A stretch of DNA of 64,000 nucleotides. Origin: CAYNLK01 sp964398055 (lineage in GTDB: Bacteria; Chloroflexota; Anaerolineae; 4572-78; J111). Position numbers and translations under genes: made by a program. This document shows positions 50,094 through 59,576 of the stretch, in pieces. Every line of letters begins with the position of its first letter. Positions within the stretch are counted from its first letter, which is position 1. Under the pieces are notes generated by a model. The model made no database searches. It was not told the origin of the DNA and saw only the letters and a list, made by a program, of their open reading frames with translations. The stretch spans positions 62,001 through 126,000 of the forward strand of contig CAYNLK010000014.1 in the NCBI GenBank assembly GCA_964398055.1, read 5' to 3'.

Positions 50094-52748
50094 ATGCACG
50101 TCATTGTTACTCACCCCAATGCCGATTTTGATGCGGTGGCTTCGTTGCTGGGCGCCTGGTTGCTTTATCCCGAGGCTATGCCGGTGTTGCCCAGTCCTCT
50201 CAACCGCAATGTGCGGGATTTTGTCACTCTTTATGAAAACCGGCTGCCCTTTGTACGCCAGCATGAATTGGGCCGGGAGCCGGTCGACCGGATCACGGTG
50301 GTTGACAGCCAACAGGTGCCGACCATGAAGGGGCTGGCGGCTCAACCCCAAATCCACATTATCGATCATCACGATTTGCACCAGCAGCCGCCCGAAGGGG
50401 CCGTCCTCAGCCTGACCGATACCGGCGCCACCGTCACCCTGCTGGTCGAACAAATTCGGGAACTCCCCATTCGGTTAACCCCCATCCAGGGCACGCTATT
50501 GCTGCTGGGCATTTATGAAGATACCGGCTCGCTGACCTACGCCAACACCACCGCTCGCGACTTACAGGCCGCCTCGTGGCTGCTGGCCGAGGGACGGGCT
50601 CGCCTGGACATTGCCCGCGACTATCTCAACTATCCGCTGAATGAACCGCAGCGGGCTTTGTACGAGCAGTTGGTCAATAATCTGGAAACTCACACCATCC
50701 ACGGCCACACGGTGATGATTAGCCTGGCCAGTGTGGACCATTACGTGGAAGAGATCAGCAATCTGGCCCACCGGCTGCGGGATTTGTACCGGCCCGATGC
50801 CCTGTTTACGATGGTGCAAATGGTCGATCACGTCCAGATGGTGGCCCGCTCCACCACCGACGCCATTGACGTGGGCCGGATCACCAACTTCTTTGGCGGC
50901 GGTGGCCATCCCCGGGCGGCGGCGGCCTTGATCAAAGAGAAACAGTTAGCTGCGCTCAAGAAGGAGCTGACCAACCTGTTGCAGTTGCAGGTCCAGCCGG
51001 CCGTCACCGTTGGCCAGATTATGTCTAAGGGCGCCCGCACCCTCTCCCCCACCGATACGGTTGGCCACGCTGCGGCCATGATGGACCGTTACGGCCACGA
51101 AGGTTTTCCCGTGGTTGAAGCCGAGACCGGGCGCATTGTCGGCGTCGTCTCCCGCCGCGAGATCGATAAGGCTCTCCGGCACAAGCTGGCCGGGGCCGCC
51201 ATTGACCATTTTATTACCAAAGGCGAGTTCTACGTGACCCCGACGGATGGGATTGACGCGGTCCAAAACCTGATGGTCGAACAGCAGATTGGCCAGGTGC
51301 CGGTGGTCGACCGGCCCGGCGGCGAGATCATCGGTATTGTCACCCGGACCGACCTGATCAACTTCTGGCATCTGGCCAAAGAGGAACCGCCAGCCCGCCT
51401 CAACCTGACCGGCCAACTGGAACAAACCCTCTCTCAGCCGTTGCTCAAGTTGCTGCACGAGGCCGGGGAACTGGCCACCGGTCAGGGCGATTCGCTCTAT
51501 ATTGTCGGCGGCTTTGTACGCGACCTTTTGTTGACGATGCTGAACGAGAATGGCTCTGCCGCAGCCAGAACCAGCCCTCGCTTTGATCTGGATTTAGTGG
51601 TGGAAGGGGATGCTATTGCCCTGGCTCGTCGCCTGGCCGAGCGCAACGGCGGACGGGTGGTCAGCCACAGCCGTTTTGGTACGGCCAAATGGATTCTGGA
51701 TCGGCCGGTCCCTTTTGACTCTGGCCGGGGCAGCCAGAGCGCCCGGTTAACCTCGCTTGATTTCGTTACCGCCCGGACCGAGTTCTACCAGCATCCCTCG
51801 GCTCTGCCGGAAGTTGAGCGCAGCTCGATCCGGCAAGACCTGCACCGCCGCGATTTCACCATCAACACCCTGGCCCTGCGTTTGTCGCCCGACTATTTTG
51901 GCGAGATGCTAGATTTTTACGGCGGCCAGAGCGACCTGGAAGCCCGACTCATTCGGGTGCTGCACAGCCTCAGTTTTGTGGAAGATCCCACCCGTATGCT
52001 GCGGGCGGCCCGCCTGCTCGCCCGGCTCGACTTCTACCTGGAGGAGCGGACCGCCGAACTGCTGGACAATGCCCTGGACTTGTTGGAACGGGTCAGCGGT
52101 GAGCGAATCTTTAATGAGCTGGCCTTGATTTTTCGTGAGCGAGCCCCCGAAAAAGCTCTGCAGCAGCTCGAGCAACTGGGTATCCTCAGCGCCATTCACC
52201 CCGGCCTGATGGTGGACGACTGGTTGGTCGACCGGATCCAAAAATTACATCGCGGCCTGGCTAACACGCCCTGGGCCGGTCTCTCGCCCCGGCCTATTCA
52301 TTACCTGGGGCTGATGACCTTCCACTTTGCCAAAGATGAGCTGGAAGCCTTTATGGAGCGTTTGAATTTGCGCAGTCAGCAGCGGACTCTGCTGAAGCAG
52401 GTTTACCTCATCAGGCGCAACCACGCTGAAATTGCCCAGGCTGAGCGGAATAGCGACCTCTATCACTGGCTGGCCGCCACCTCAGAGCAGGCCCGGCTGA
52501 TTGCCTGGCTGGGACTGGATGATGAGTCCGCCCGCGGCAAGATCATTCATTTCCAGACCACGCTGCGAGACGTAACGCCGATGATCGATGGCAACTATCT
52601 CAAAGAGGAGTTTCAATTGCCCGGCGGCCCGATCTATCGGCAATTGCTGGCGGCGCTGCGTGATGCTCGCCTGGACGGGCAAGTTACCACCCTGGCCGAC
52701 GAGCGGGCTTTGGTCGAAAAGATGATTAAAGAAGCGAGGCCAGATTGA
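50094..52748 (+). CDS. DHH-CBS-tRNA nucleotidyltransferase/poly(A) polymerase fusion
   Basis: The 884-residue protein combines a DHH/DHHA1 phosphoesterase module (about 1-300; NADFDAVAS, IIDHHD, GGGGHPRAAA), two CBS domains (about 305-430) and a class II nucleotidyltransferase (about 455-884; YIVGGFVRDLLL, DLDLVVEG and RRDFTINTLAL). Class II enzymes of this architecture act as CCA-, CC- or A-adding tRNA enzymes. The N-terminal DHH module resembles nanoRNase-type domains, and CBS domains usually sense adenylates. Whether it adds the whole CCA end or only part cannot be read from the sequence. It is monocistronic, preceded by the 21-bp tandem repeat. Confidence 0.92.
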   Translation: MHVIVTHPNADFDAVASLLGAWLLYPEAMPVLPSPLNRNVRDFVTLYENRLPFVRQHELGREPVDRITVVDSQQVPTMKGLAAQPQIHIIDHHDLHQQPPEGAVLSLTDTGATVTLLVEQIRELPIRLTPIQGTLLLLGIYEDTGSLTYANTTARDLQAASWLLAEGRARLDIARDYLNYPLNEPQRALYEQLVNNLETHTIHGHTVMISLASVDHYVEEISNLAHRLRDLYRPDALFTMVQMVDHVQMVARSTTDAIDVGRITNFFGGGGHPRAAAALIKEKQLAALKKELTNLLQLQVQPAVTVGQIMSKGARTLSPTDTVGHAAAMMDRYGHEGFPVVEAETGRIVGVVSRREIDKALRHKLAGAAIDHFITKGEFYVTPTDGIDAVQNLMVEQQIGQVPVVDRPGGEIIGIVTRTDLINFWHLAKEEPPARLNLTGQLEQTLSQPLLKLLHEAGELATGQGDSLYIVGGFVRDLLLTMLNENGSAAARTSPRFDLDLVVEGDAIALARRLAERNGGRVVSHSRFGTAKWILDRPVPFDSGRGSQSARLTSLDFVTARTEFYQHPSALPEVERSSIRQDLHRRDFTINTLALRLSPDYFGEMLDFYGGQSDLEARLIRVLHSLSFVEDPTRMLRAARLLARLDFYLEERTAELLDNALDLLERVSGERIFNELALIFRERAPEKALQQLEQLGILSAIHPGLMVDDWLVDRIQKLHRGLANTPWAGLSPRPIHYLGLMTFHFAKDELEAFMERLNLRSQQRTLLKQVYLIRRNHAEIAQAERNSDLYHWLAATSEQARLIAWLGLDDESARGKIIHFQTTLRDVTPMIDGNYLKEEFQLPGGPIYRQLLAALRDARLDGQVTTLADERALVEKMIKEARPD

Positions 52749-52797
52749 CTCTCTTCCGTGAGCGTTCGCGTAAAACAAATGAAGGCCATTAAAACAA

Positions 52798-52834
52798 ACG
52801 GAACACGCACTACGAACCGTGGTGCGTGTTCCGT
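52798..52834 (-). terminator. Terminator at the end of the BMP-type ABC unit
   Basis: ACGGAACACGCAC (52798-52810) and GTGCGTGTTCCGT (52822-52834) form a perfect 13-bp stem, followed on the minus strand by TTGTTTTAATGG. It lies between two converging genes and probably ends the transcript coming from 52890. Confidence 0.7.
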
Positions 52835-52889
52835 TAAGTGTAAGGGGCCGGCATACTTTTTGAGAAAATTCTCGTATTGATGCAGGCTG

Positions 52890-54470
52890 CTACGCCGGCT
52901 GGAGTTCGATATCTTCCAGGCGAGTGCCGGCCATCATCAAGCCTAATTGTTCCACAGTGGCTTCATCTGGTTTGACGATACCCATAATCTCCCCTTCGTA
53001 CATTACCGCAATCCGGTCAGACAGGTTACGGATCTCATCCAGATCTTCGGAGATGAGCAGGGTGGCTGTGCCAGCGGCCCGCTGCTTGAGCAAGGTCTGG
53101 TGGATATATTCGGTACTGCCAATATCGACGCCGCGGGTTGGCTGGGCGGCAATCAACACGGCCGGCCGCCGCGACAGTTCCCGGGCCAGAATGAGCTTCT
53201 GGATATTGCCGCCGGATAGATTGACCAAAGGGGTTTGTCGGGACGGCGTTTTAATCTTGAATTCCCGGATCAGTTCGTCGCAATGTTCGGCAATCTTGGG
53301 AAAATTCAAAAAGATGTTCCGGGCAAAAGGCGGCTTGATGTGATCCTCCAGCATCAGGTTTTCCTCAACCGAGAACTGCTTGATGCCGCCTTCCAGCAGT
53401 CGCTCTTCGGGGATGTGGGAGACCCCCTGCGGGATCAACCTGTCCGGCTTCCAGCCGGTCACATCCACCTCATCAACCAGGATGCGCCCCTGGGTTGGTT
53501 CGCGCAGCCCGCCGATGGCCTGGGCCAGTTCCCGTTGACCATTCCCCGAGACGCCGGCAATGCCCAAAATCTCGCCGGCCCTAACTTCCAGGTTGACCTC
53601 TTTCACTGCCAGGATATCTTTGTCGCCCATCACCGATAAGTTCTCCAGGCGCAACCGCACCGGTCCTAACTCCACCGGCTGCTGCTCCACCCGCAGCAGC
53701 ACCTCCCGGCCAACCATCAGCCGGGCCAACTCCCGCCGGTTCGTCTCGCTGGTTTTGAGCGTTTGGACCACCCGGCCGCCGCGCAGCACGGTCACCCGGT
53801 CGCTGATCGACATCACCTCGTGGAGTTTGTGGCTGATGAAAATGAGCGAGTGCCCCTCCTGGGCCATCCGCCGGAAGGTGATAAACAGCTCATCCACTTC
53901 TTGCGGCGTGAGGACCGCGGTCGGCTCGTCAAGGATCAACAAGTCGGCCCCCCGATAGAGGGCTTTGACTATCTCGACCCGCTGCTGTTCCCCCACCGCC
54001 AATTTCCAGACCAGATGGTCGGGGTAAACCCTGAGGCCATAGGATTTGGAGAGGCGAGTGATTCGTTCCGACACCCGATCCAGGTCCAGCAGGGGGCCGC
54101 GGCTGGAGGGCAGTCCCAGGGCCACATTGGCCGCCACCGACAGGGTTGGCACCAGCATGAAGTGCTGGTGAATCATGCCGATGCCCTGCCGGATGGCGTC
54201 GGCCGGCGAGTGAATCGTCACCGGCTGGCCGTCGATTTCAATGGCGCCCTCGTCCGGCTGGTAGATGCCGTAGAGAATCCGCATCAGCGTAGTTTTGCCG
54301 GCGCCGTTTTCGCCCAGCAAGGCGTGGATTTCCCCGGCGTGGACCTCAAAACTGATGTGGTCATTGGCTAAAACGCCCGGAAATCGTTTGACGATGTCTT
54401 TTAGCTCAACCTTGCGAATGCGCGGTTTATAGGTGATGGCTTGGTCGCCGTTGCTCACTTGCTCTGTCAT
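52890..54470 (-). CDS. BMP-family ABC transporter ATPase (dual NBD)
   Basis: A 526-residue protein with two fused ATPase domains. The first has GENGAGKTT, a degenerate signature AVGEQQR and Walker B LLILDEPTAVLTPQE; the second has GVSGNGQRE, LSGGNIQKL and LIAAQPTRGVDIGS. The GNGQ and AAQPTRG variants are characteristic of RbsA/NupO-type proteins in which the second site is catalytically weak. It powers uptake of nucleosides or similar ligands with the two permeases upstream. The ATG at 54470 (MTEQVSNG) has GGAG six bases upstream; the long N-terminal extension to 54701 is partly the palindromic repeat read through and is not real. Confidence 0.92.
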   Translation of the reverse strand: MTEQVSNGDQAITYKPRIRKVELKDIVKRFPGVLANDHISFEVHAGEIHALLGENGAGKTTLMRILYGIYQPDEGAIEIDGQPVTIHSPADAIRQGIGMIHQHFMLVPTLSVAANVALGLPSSRGPLLDLDRVSERITRLSKSYGLRVYPDHLVWKLAVGEQQRVEIVKALYRGADLLILDEPTAVLTPQEVDELFITFRRMAQEGHSLIFISHKLHEVMSISDRVTVLRGGRVVQTLKTSETNRRELARLMVGREVLLRVEQQPVELGPVRLRLENLSVMGDKDILAVKEVNLEVRAGEILGIAGVSGNGQRELAQAIGGLREPTQGRILVDEVDVTGWKPDRLIPQGVSHIPEERLLEGGIKQFSVEENLMLEDHIKPPFARNIFLNFPKIAEHCDELIREFKIKTPSRQTPLVNLSGGNIQKLILARELSRRPAVLIAAQPTRGVDIGSTEYIHQTLLKQRAAGTATLLISEDLDEIRNLSDRIAVMYEGEIMGIVKPDEATVEQLGLMMAGTRLEDIELQPA

Positions 54471-54668
54471 CCTCATCTCCAATTCAAGAGATTGATGATA
54501 ATAATCCTCAGAAAAATTATTGCGCGGATTAGGAGACACTTGTACCTGCGCCGCAAGTGCAGGTGTTAGGGCATGAACAACAAGGGGCAAAAATCCCCTA
54601 ATCTCCAAATCTCCGCCCAAAATGATTGAAAAATTTCTAGACATCTTTGCTTGATCATTGTTACTTGT

Positions 54669-54704
54669 CAGGTGACCGGCACGTAAAAGGGTGCCGGTCA
54701 CCTG
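54669..54704. repeat. Palindromic repeat, short-loop form (copy 7)
   Basis: CAGGTGACCGGCAC (54669-54682) and GTGCCGGTCACCTG (54691-54704) pair perfectly over 14 bp around an eight-base loop. It lies directly after the stop codon of the duplicated BMP lipoprotein gene, as copies 1 and 2 do after the Liv-type one. Confidence 0.8.
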
Positions 54705-54725
54705 AAGATTACCGGCTAACTACGT

Positions 54726-56756
54726 TTATTCAGGGATGCTGGCATCAATTGAACCGGCGATGATGCCCTGGATGGTTTCCTCGGCTTTGGCCTTGACTTC
54801 AGGGGGGAGGTTGAAGTTGTCGTTGAACTCCATTTTGAGGCCGCCGTTGGCCAGGGTGAGGGAGTAAGCCTCACCGCCGAGCTTGCCGCTCTGGATGGAC
54901 TGGATGATGGGGTTGAGAGCCACGGTCCAGTCGTAGACCTGGTTGGCCACCACCAGGTCAGGGGCGAGGGAGGTTTGGGAAGCCTGGTTGCCGAACCAGG
55001 GCACGCCCTTTTCTTTGGCCACGCCGATAGCGCCGACGACCATTTGAGCGGTGCCGGTCAGGAGGTCGGCGCCGGCCTCGATGTGGGTTTGGGCGGCCTG
55101 GGCAGCCAGGCTGACATCGCTGAAGGAGCCGGTGAAGACTTCGAGGACTTTGACATTGGGGTCGGTGTCGGTGACGCCCTTGGCAAAGCCGCGGACGGTC
55201 AGCTTGGCGTCGCCGGCGTCGATGGGGCCGATGACGCCGACGGTGCCGGACTGGGTCAGCAGAGCGGCCATCACCCCTTCAACATAGCCGCCCTGGTTGG
55301 ACTCGGTGGTGTAGGCGAAGACGTTGGTGATGCCCTGGTCGGCGAAGGTATCAACGGTGGTGCCCCAGGCGAAGCTGGTGTCGGGGAAGTCGGGAGCGAT
55401 TTCCTGGAGGGAGCTGCCGTATTGGGAACCGTGGGCGATGATCAGGTCGTAACCCTGGCTGGCGTAGTCGCGGATGGCGGCGGAGGCGTCATCGACGACG
55501 AACATGCCATCGGAGTAGGCGATTTCGAAATTGGCTTCGCCCCGTTCCTGTTGGATGGCCAGGAGGGAGTCGTACATACTCTGGCTGAAGGCCAGGTCGT
55601 TGATGGCGCTGGGCATCACCACCGCCACCCGGATTGGCTCCTGGGCCGGGGCCGGCGTGGCTGCAGCCGCGGCCGGGGCGGCGCCCTCTTCAGGAATAGT
55701 GGCATCGATCCTGCCGGCGATGATGCCCTGGATGGTTTCCTCGGCTTTGGCCTTGACTTCAGGGGGGAGGTTGAAGTTGTCGTTGAACTCCATTTTGAGG
55801 CCGCCGTTGGCCAGGGTGAGGGAGTAAGCCTCACCGCCGAGCTTGCCGCTCTGGATGGACTGGATGATGGGGTTGAGAGCCACGGTCCAGTCGTAGACCT
55901 GGTTGGCCACCACCAGGTCAGGGGCGAGGGAGGTTTGGGAAGCCTGGTTGCCGAACCAGGGCACGCCCTTTTCTTTGGCCACGCCGATAGCGCCGACGAC
56001 CATTTGAGCGGTGCCGGTCAGGAGGTCGGCGCCGGCCTCGATGTGGGTTTGGGCGGCCTGGGCAGCCAGGCTGACATCGCTGAAGGAGCCGGTGAAGACT
56101 TCGAGGACTTTGACATTGGGGTCGGTGTCGGTGACGCCCTTGGCAAAGCCGCGGACGGTCAGCTTGGCGTCGCCGGCGTCGATGGGGCCGATGACGCCGA
56201 CGGTGCCGGACTGGGTCAGCAGAGCGGCCATCACCCCTTCAACATAGCCGCCCTGGTTGGACTCGGTGGTGTAGGCGAAGACGTTGGTGATGCCCTGGTC
56301 GGCGAAGGTATCAACGGTGGTGCCCCAGGCGAAGCTGGTGTCGGGGAAGTCGGGAGCGATTTCCTGGAGGGAGCTGCCGTATTGGGAACCGTGGGCGATG
56401 ATCAGGTCGTAACCCTGGCTGGCGTAGTCGCGGATGGCGGCGGAGGCGTCATCGACGACGAACATGCCATCGGAGTAGGCGATTTCGAAATTGGCTTCGC
56501 CCCGTTCCTGTTGGATGGCCAGGAGGGAGTCGTACATACTCTGGCTGAAGGCCAGGTCGTTGATGGCGCTGGGCATCACCACCGCCACCCGAAAGGGGCC
56601 CGCGGGCGCGGCAGCTTCAGCCGGCGCCTCCTCTTGGGCCGGCGTGCCTGGAGCCTGTTCTACAGCGGGCGCCGGCGTGGCCGCGCCGGTGCAGGCCGCC
56701 AACATAGCCAAGATTAAGATAAGACCAATAACTACCCAAAATTTATTCTGCTTCAT
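54726..56756 (-). CDS. Tandem-duplicated BMP-family (nucleoside-type) substrate-binding lipoprotein
   Basis: A 676-residue polypeptide with one lipoprotein signal (LAAC, lipid Cys22), an Ala/Pro tether and two copies of a full BMP/PnrA-type binding domain: residues about 56-348 and 376-668. Family members have one such domain of about 300 residues. Family features are repeated in both copies, e.g. AVVMPSAINDLAFSQSMYDS, AHGSQYGSSLQE and VNQGYVEGV-like segments. The linker is Ala/Pro-rich and unlike the N-terminal tether. The ligand is probably a nucleoside or purine, judged by the family and the molybdenum hydroxylase nearby. The ATG at 56756 follows AAGGAGG. It lies between the permease and ATPase genes of the same operon. 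Confidence 0.9.
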   Translation of the reverse strand: MKQNKFWVVIGLILILAMLAACTGAATPAPAVEQAPGTPAQEEAPAEAAAPAGPFRVAVVMPSAINDLAFSQSMYDSLLAIQQERGEANFEIAYSDGMFVVDDASAAIRDYASQGYDLIIAHGSQYGSSLQEIAPDFPDTSFAWGTTVDTFADQGITNVFAYTTESNQGGYVEGVMAALLTQSGTVGVIGPIDAGDAKLTVRGFAKGVTDTDPNVKVLEVFTGSFSDVSLAAQAAQTHIEAGADLLTGTAQMVVGAIGVAKEKGVPWFGNQASQTSLAPDLVVANQVYDWTVALNPIIQSIQSGKLGGEAYSLTLANGGLKMEFNDNFNLPPEVKAKAEETIQGIIAGRIDATIPEEGAAPAAAAATPAPAQEPIRVAVVMPSAINDLAFSQSMYDSLLAIQQERGEANFEIAYSDGMFVVDDASAAIRDYASQGYDLIIAHGSQYGSSLQEIAPDFPDTSFAWGTTVDTFADQGITNVFAYTTESNQGGYVEGVMAALLTQSGTVGVIGPIDAGDAKLTVRGFAKGVTDTDPNVKVLEVFTGSFSDVSLAAQAAQTHIEAGADLLTGTAQMVVGAIGVAKEKGVPWFGNQASQTSLAPDLVVANQVYDWTVALNPIIQSIQSGKLGGEAYSLTLANGGLKMEFNDNFNLPPEVKAKAEETIQGIIAGSIDASIPE
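54754..56591. repeat. 878-bp in-frame direct repeat inside the BMP gene
   Basis: Bases 54754-55631 and 55714-56591 repeat with a period of 960 bp (320 codons) and I find no difference. Just outside, the copies differ (SIDASIPE against RIDATIPE; linker versus tether). The 82-base linker 55632-55713 is unique. Confidence 0.9.
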
Positions 56757-56910
56757 TTTGAAATATCCTCCTTTTTTTCTCTCCTGAAAATGACCGCCGA
56801 CGGACAGCCGACCTCCATAAATCATTCTTATGGCCTGGGGCTGGACTCTCATTCGTGACGGCTCTTTGATAATTTATTTCCCCACGATATTGACTTCGAA
56901 GATATTTTTC

Positions 56911-56953
56911 TATCAATCTTCTAATCTCTTAATCTCTAATCTCTAATCTCCTC
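56911..56953. repeat. Short tandem repeat (AATCTCT units)
   Basis: AATCTTCTAATCTCTTAATC and two further CTAATCT-type units lie between the BMP lipoprotein and permease genes. It is one of the heptamer-type stutters in this window. Confidence 0.55.
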
Positions 56954-56959
56954 CTTTCT

Positions 56960-57895
56960 TTATTCCCCCCGAGTGAAGGGTTTGGTCAGGGCGTCTGGTT
57001 TATTCCGCGAGCGGGTGGTGGCCACAGCCAGAGCGCCGATGGTCAGTACATACGGCATCATCACGGCAAAATCAGACGGGATGGGAATGCCCAGGGTTTG
57101 TACCCACAACTGCAAGGAGTTGACCATGCTGAAGATAAGCGCGCCCAACATCACTCCGATCGGGTTCCAGGCCCCAAAATAAACCAGGGCCACGGCAATA
57201 AAGCCAAGCCCACTGGTTAAGTTGAGTTGGAAAACATTCAATAAGGCAATCGACAGCGAGGCCCCGGCAATCCCGGCGAAGGCGCCGCCGATGGTGACCA
57301 TAAGATAACGGATACCGCTGACGCTAATGCCCAAGGAGTCGGCCGCGGCCGGATTTTGCCCCACTGAGATGATTTTCAAACCCAGGGTAGTTTTGTTGAT
57401 GACGAACCAGGCTATCGGCACCAGGGCAAAAGCGGCATAGGTCAATAGATTTTGGCTGAACAGGATTGGCCCGACAACCGGCAGATCGCTCAAGATGGGG
57501 ATGCGGATGGTTGAAAAACCGGCGACCGTTTGGACTGTGCCCAGGGTTTTCTGAAACAGCAGGTCGCTCAGGCCCAGCCCAAATAGAAAGAGGCCAATCC
57601 CGCTGATGCCCTGTTCAGCCTTGAGGGTTACGCTGATGAAAGCCATCATCAGCCCCAGCAAGGCCCCCACAATGATAGCCGCCAGCAGCCCCAGCCAGAG
57701 ATTGCCGGTTAGCACCACTACATAGAAGGCGGCAAAGGCGGCCAACAGCATAATCCCTTCCACCCCTAGATTCAAAACACCGCTAAGTTGGCCAAACGTT
57801 TCGCCAATGGCGGCAAAGAGATAAGGCGTGGCCAGGCGGATACCGGCAGCCAGGATGCCAATGATGACAACCGGAGTAAATAGTTCGGAAATCAT
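56960..57895 (-). CDS. BMP-type ABC permease (NupQ-like)
   Basis: A 311-residue membrane protein with about eight helices and the BPD_transp_2 landmark LGVEGIMLLAAFAAFYVV near residue 45, plus LGLKIISVGQNPAAADSLGI near residue 170. It forms half of the nucleoside-type channel. Its start overlaps the previous permease by four bases (57892-57895), showing translational coupling. Next downstream is the duplicated lipoprotein gene. Confidence 0.92.
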   Translation of the reverse strand: MISELFTPVVIIGILAAGIRLATPYLFAAIGETFGQLSGVLNLGVEGIMLLAAFAAFYVVVLTGNLWLGLLAAIIVGALLGLMMAFISVTLKAEQGISGIGLFLFGLGLSDLLFQKTLGTVQTVAGFSTIRIPILSDLPVVGPILFSQNLLTYAAFALVPIAWFVINKTTLGLKIISVGQNPAAADSLGISVSGIRYLMVTIGGAFAGIAGASLSIALLNVFQLNLTSGLGFIAVALVYFGAWNPIGVMLGALIFSMVNSLQLWVQTLGIPIPSDFAVMMPYVLTIGALAVATTRSRNKPDALTKPFTRGE

Positions 57896-59040
57896 GAGGC
57901 CACCTCCGTCGATTTGATAGTGGGTTCATCCGGGGTTGTCGGTTTCTCGGCCGGCTCACTCTCGGCCACGTCGACCCGCTTGAACTGGCGATAGCGCCAG
58001 ATTTGCGTGGCAACGACAAAGATGACGATGAGGCCGTTCAAGGCGATGGCTAAGGATGAGGGCACCTGAACGGTCCGCTGGAGTTTGTTGGCCCCAACCA
58101 ACAACCCGCCAAATAAGATTGAAGAGGGAATAGTACCCAATGGGTGCAGCCCTCCGAATAGGGCCGCCACAATCCCATTGAAGCCGGCGCTGCCGGTAAA
58201 GCCGGCGGCCGAACCGTCGGTAAACATGCGGTGGTGCAATCCCAGCACCTGCACCGCGCCGCCCAGCCCGGCCAAGGCTCCACTGAGGGTTAGGGCCAAC
58301 ATCGCATAGCTGCCTACCGGAATGCCGGCAAAACGAGCGGCGTTGATATTCAGCCCAACGGCGCGAATCCGGTAGCCAATGGTGGTTCGCCACAGCAAAA
58401 TCCAGACCAGCACGGCCAGGACAATAGCGATGGCAAAACCCAGATGCAGGCGAGTAGGCACCAGCCGGGGTAAGTCGGATGCCAGGGGAAATCTGGCCGT
58501 TTCTGGAATGCGTGTCCCCCGCTCAATTTGAACCGGGTCGATCAAGGGGCCGGCCAGCAAATAGTTCATCAACTGGACGGCGATGGCATTCAGCATGATC
58601 GTGCTCAGGATTTCGTTGACATCCAGCCGGGCTTTCAAAAAACCGGCAATGCCACCCCAGAGCGCCCCACCCAGAAAACCGAAGATCAACGCCAAAATGA
58701 TGATGAGCCAGCCCGGCGCCCAGGCCATATTGATGGCTACTACAGTTGCAGCCAGGGCGCCCATAATCAGTTGGCCCTCCCCCCCGATGTTGAGGACGCC
58801 GCCCCGGAAAGAGATGCAGATGCCAACCCCCACAAAGAGCAGCGGCGTGGCTCTGACCAGCGTGTCGGCCATAGCATTGGTGTTGCCAAAGGCGCCTTCG
58901 TACAAGGCAACATAAGCCTTGATCGGGTCGGCGCCCAAAGCGATGAGCATGACCGCGCCAACCAATAAGGCTAAGAGGACGGCTCCTAACGGTACGAGGA
59001 CTTGAGGCGCATTTTCGATAATTTTCGCCTTCACATTCAT
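57892..59040 (-). CDS. BMP-type ABC permease (NupP-like)
   Basis: The 382-residue membrane protein carries the matching permease landmarks LNIGGEGQLIMGALAATVV near residue 90 and IRAVGLNINAARFAGIPVGS near residue 235. The C-terminal tail of about 40 residues is charged and low in complexity. The ATG at 59040 (MNVKAK) follows AAGGTGG; a GTG three codons upstream is less likely. It is the first gene of the four-gene transporter operon (permease, permease, binding protein, ATPase) and follows a long leader with two candidate promoters. Confidence 0.92.
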   Translation of the reverse strand: MNVKAKIIENAPQVLVPLGAVLLALLVGAVMLIALGADPIKAYVALYEGAFGNTNAMADTLVRATPLLFVGVGICISFRGGVLNIGGEGQLIMGALAATVVAINMAWAPGWLIIILALIFGFLGGALWGGIAGFLKARLDVNEILSTIMLNAIAVQLMNYLLAGPLIDPVQIERGTRIPETARFPLASDLPRLVPTRLHLGFAIAIVLAVLVWILLWRTTIGYRIRAVGLNINAARFAGIPVGSYAMLALTLSGALAGLGGAVQVLGLHHRMFTDGSAAGFTGSAGFNGIVAALFGGLHPLGTIPSSILFGGLLVGANKLQRTVQVPSSLAIALNGLIVIFVVATQIWRYRQFKRVDVAESEPAEKPTTPDEPTIKSTEVAS

Positions 59041-59320
59041 ACCTGCCACCTTATAAGTTAACTAATATGTTGCTGGATACGGTTTTATATCTGGCTGTTG
59101 AATATAAACGAGCAATAATAAGGATTTGAATAGGCAAATGAGTGGGGTTGGGCTACCGTTCACTCTCCCCCGGGTCGCTGGGGGAATATCGACCCTTCAA
59201 CTGGCGGGAGATTCTAGTTCAGGCGGAGTTTCCGGGTTGTGGACGAACAGACAACCCAACGGTCATTGTAGAGTCGTGGCCCAACCTAAACGCAGCTCCT
59301 CCACGACGTAACAGTGCCCC
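59041..59320 (-). other. Structured leader of the BMP-type transporter operon
   Basis: No gene is visible. On the minus strand it can form hairpin GTCGTGG/CCACGAC (59273-59307), hairpin GGGTTGT/ACAACCC (59234-59257), and a region near 59166-59195 where two helices compete: TCCCCC/GGGGGA (59166-59185) versus GGGTCG/CGACCC (59172-59195). Competing helices are typical of regulatory leaders. No known riboswitch class was recognised. Confidence 0.4.
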
Positions 59321-59349
59321 ATTATACTTGACTCCGTTCAAAGCGGCAA
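59321..59349 (-). promoter_or_regulatory. Proximal promoter of the BMP-type transporter operon
   Basis: On the minus strand TTGCCG (59349-59344), a 17-base spacer and a perfect TATAAT (59326-59321). A leader of about 270 bases would follow. Confidence 0.5.
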
Positions 59350-59487
59350 AGTGGTGATTGATCCAACCCCTATGGTAACTACTTAAACGCTCTCAGTTGT
59401 GTTGAGTAAATGATCTTCGTGTTTGCGGGGTATCTCAGCATCTCCTTTGATACTTTAAAATATTTGTTTGAATATCGAATTGGCCGG

Positions 59488-59524
59488 ATAGTAGTATGGT
59501 AGGGTGGTAGGGTGGTAGGATGAA
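59488..59524. repeat. Short tandem repeat (GTAGGGTG units)
   Basis: GTAGTATGGTAGGGTGGTAG and further GGTGGTAG units occur upstream of the transporter operon. It has the look of the other octamer/heptamer stutters. Confidence 0.5.
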
Positions 59525-59547
59525 TCACTAATCCCAAAGGCGCGTGA

Positions 59548-59576
59548 ATATTATCACAAAAGACCGCATTTGTCAA
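59548..59576 (-). promoter_or_regulatory. Distal promoter of the BMP-type transporter operon
   Basis: On the minus strand a perfect TTGACA (59576-59571), a 17-base spacer and TAATAT (59553-59548). Use of this promoter would give a leader of about 500 bases. It lies directly after the GntR gene end at 59653. Confidence 0.55.

Noticed and set aside
54975..56717. 580-codon open frame on the plus strand opposite the BMP lipoprotein gene
   Set aside because: It is an antisense shadow of the duplicated gene: Gly/Asp/Val-rich low complexity, itself repeated with the same 960-bp period, and with no ribosome site. The minus-strand product has a lipoprotein signal and clear family motifs.
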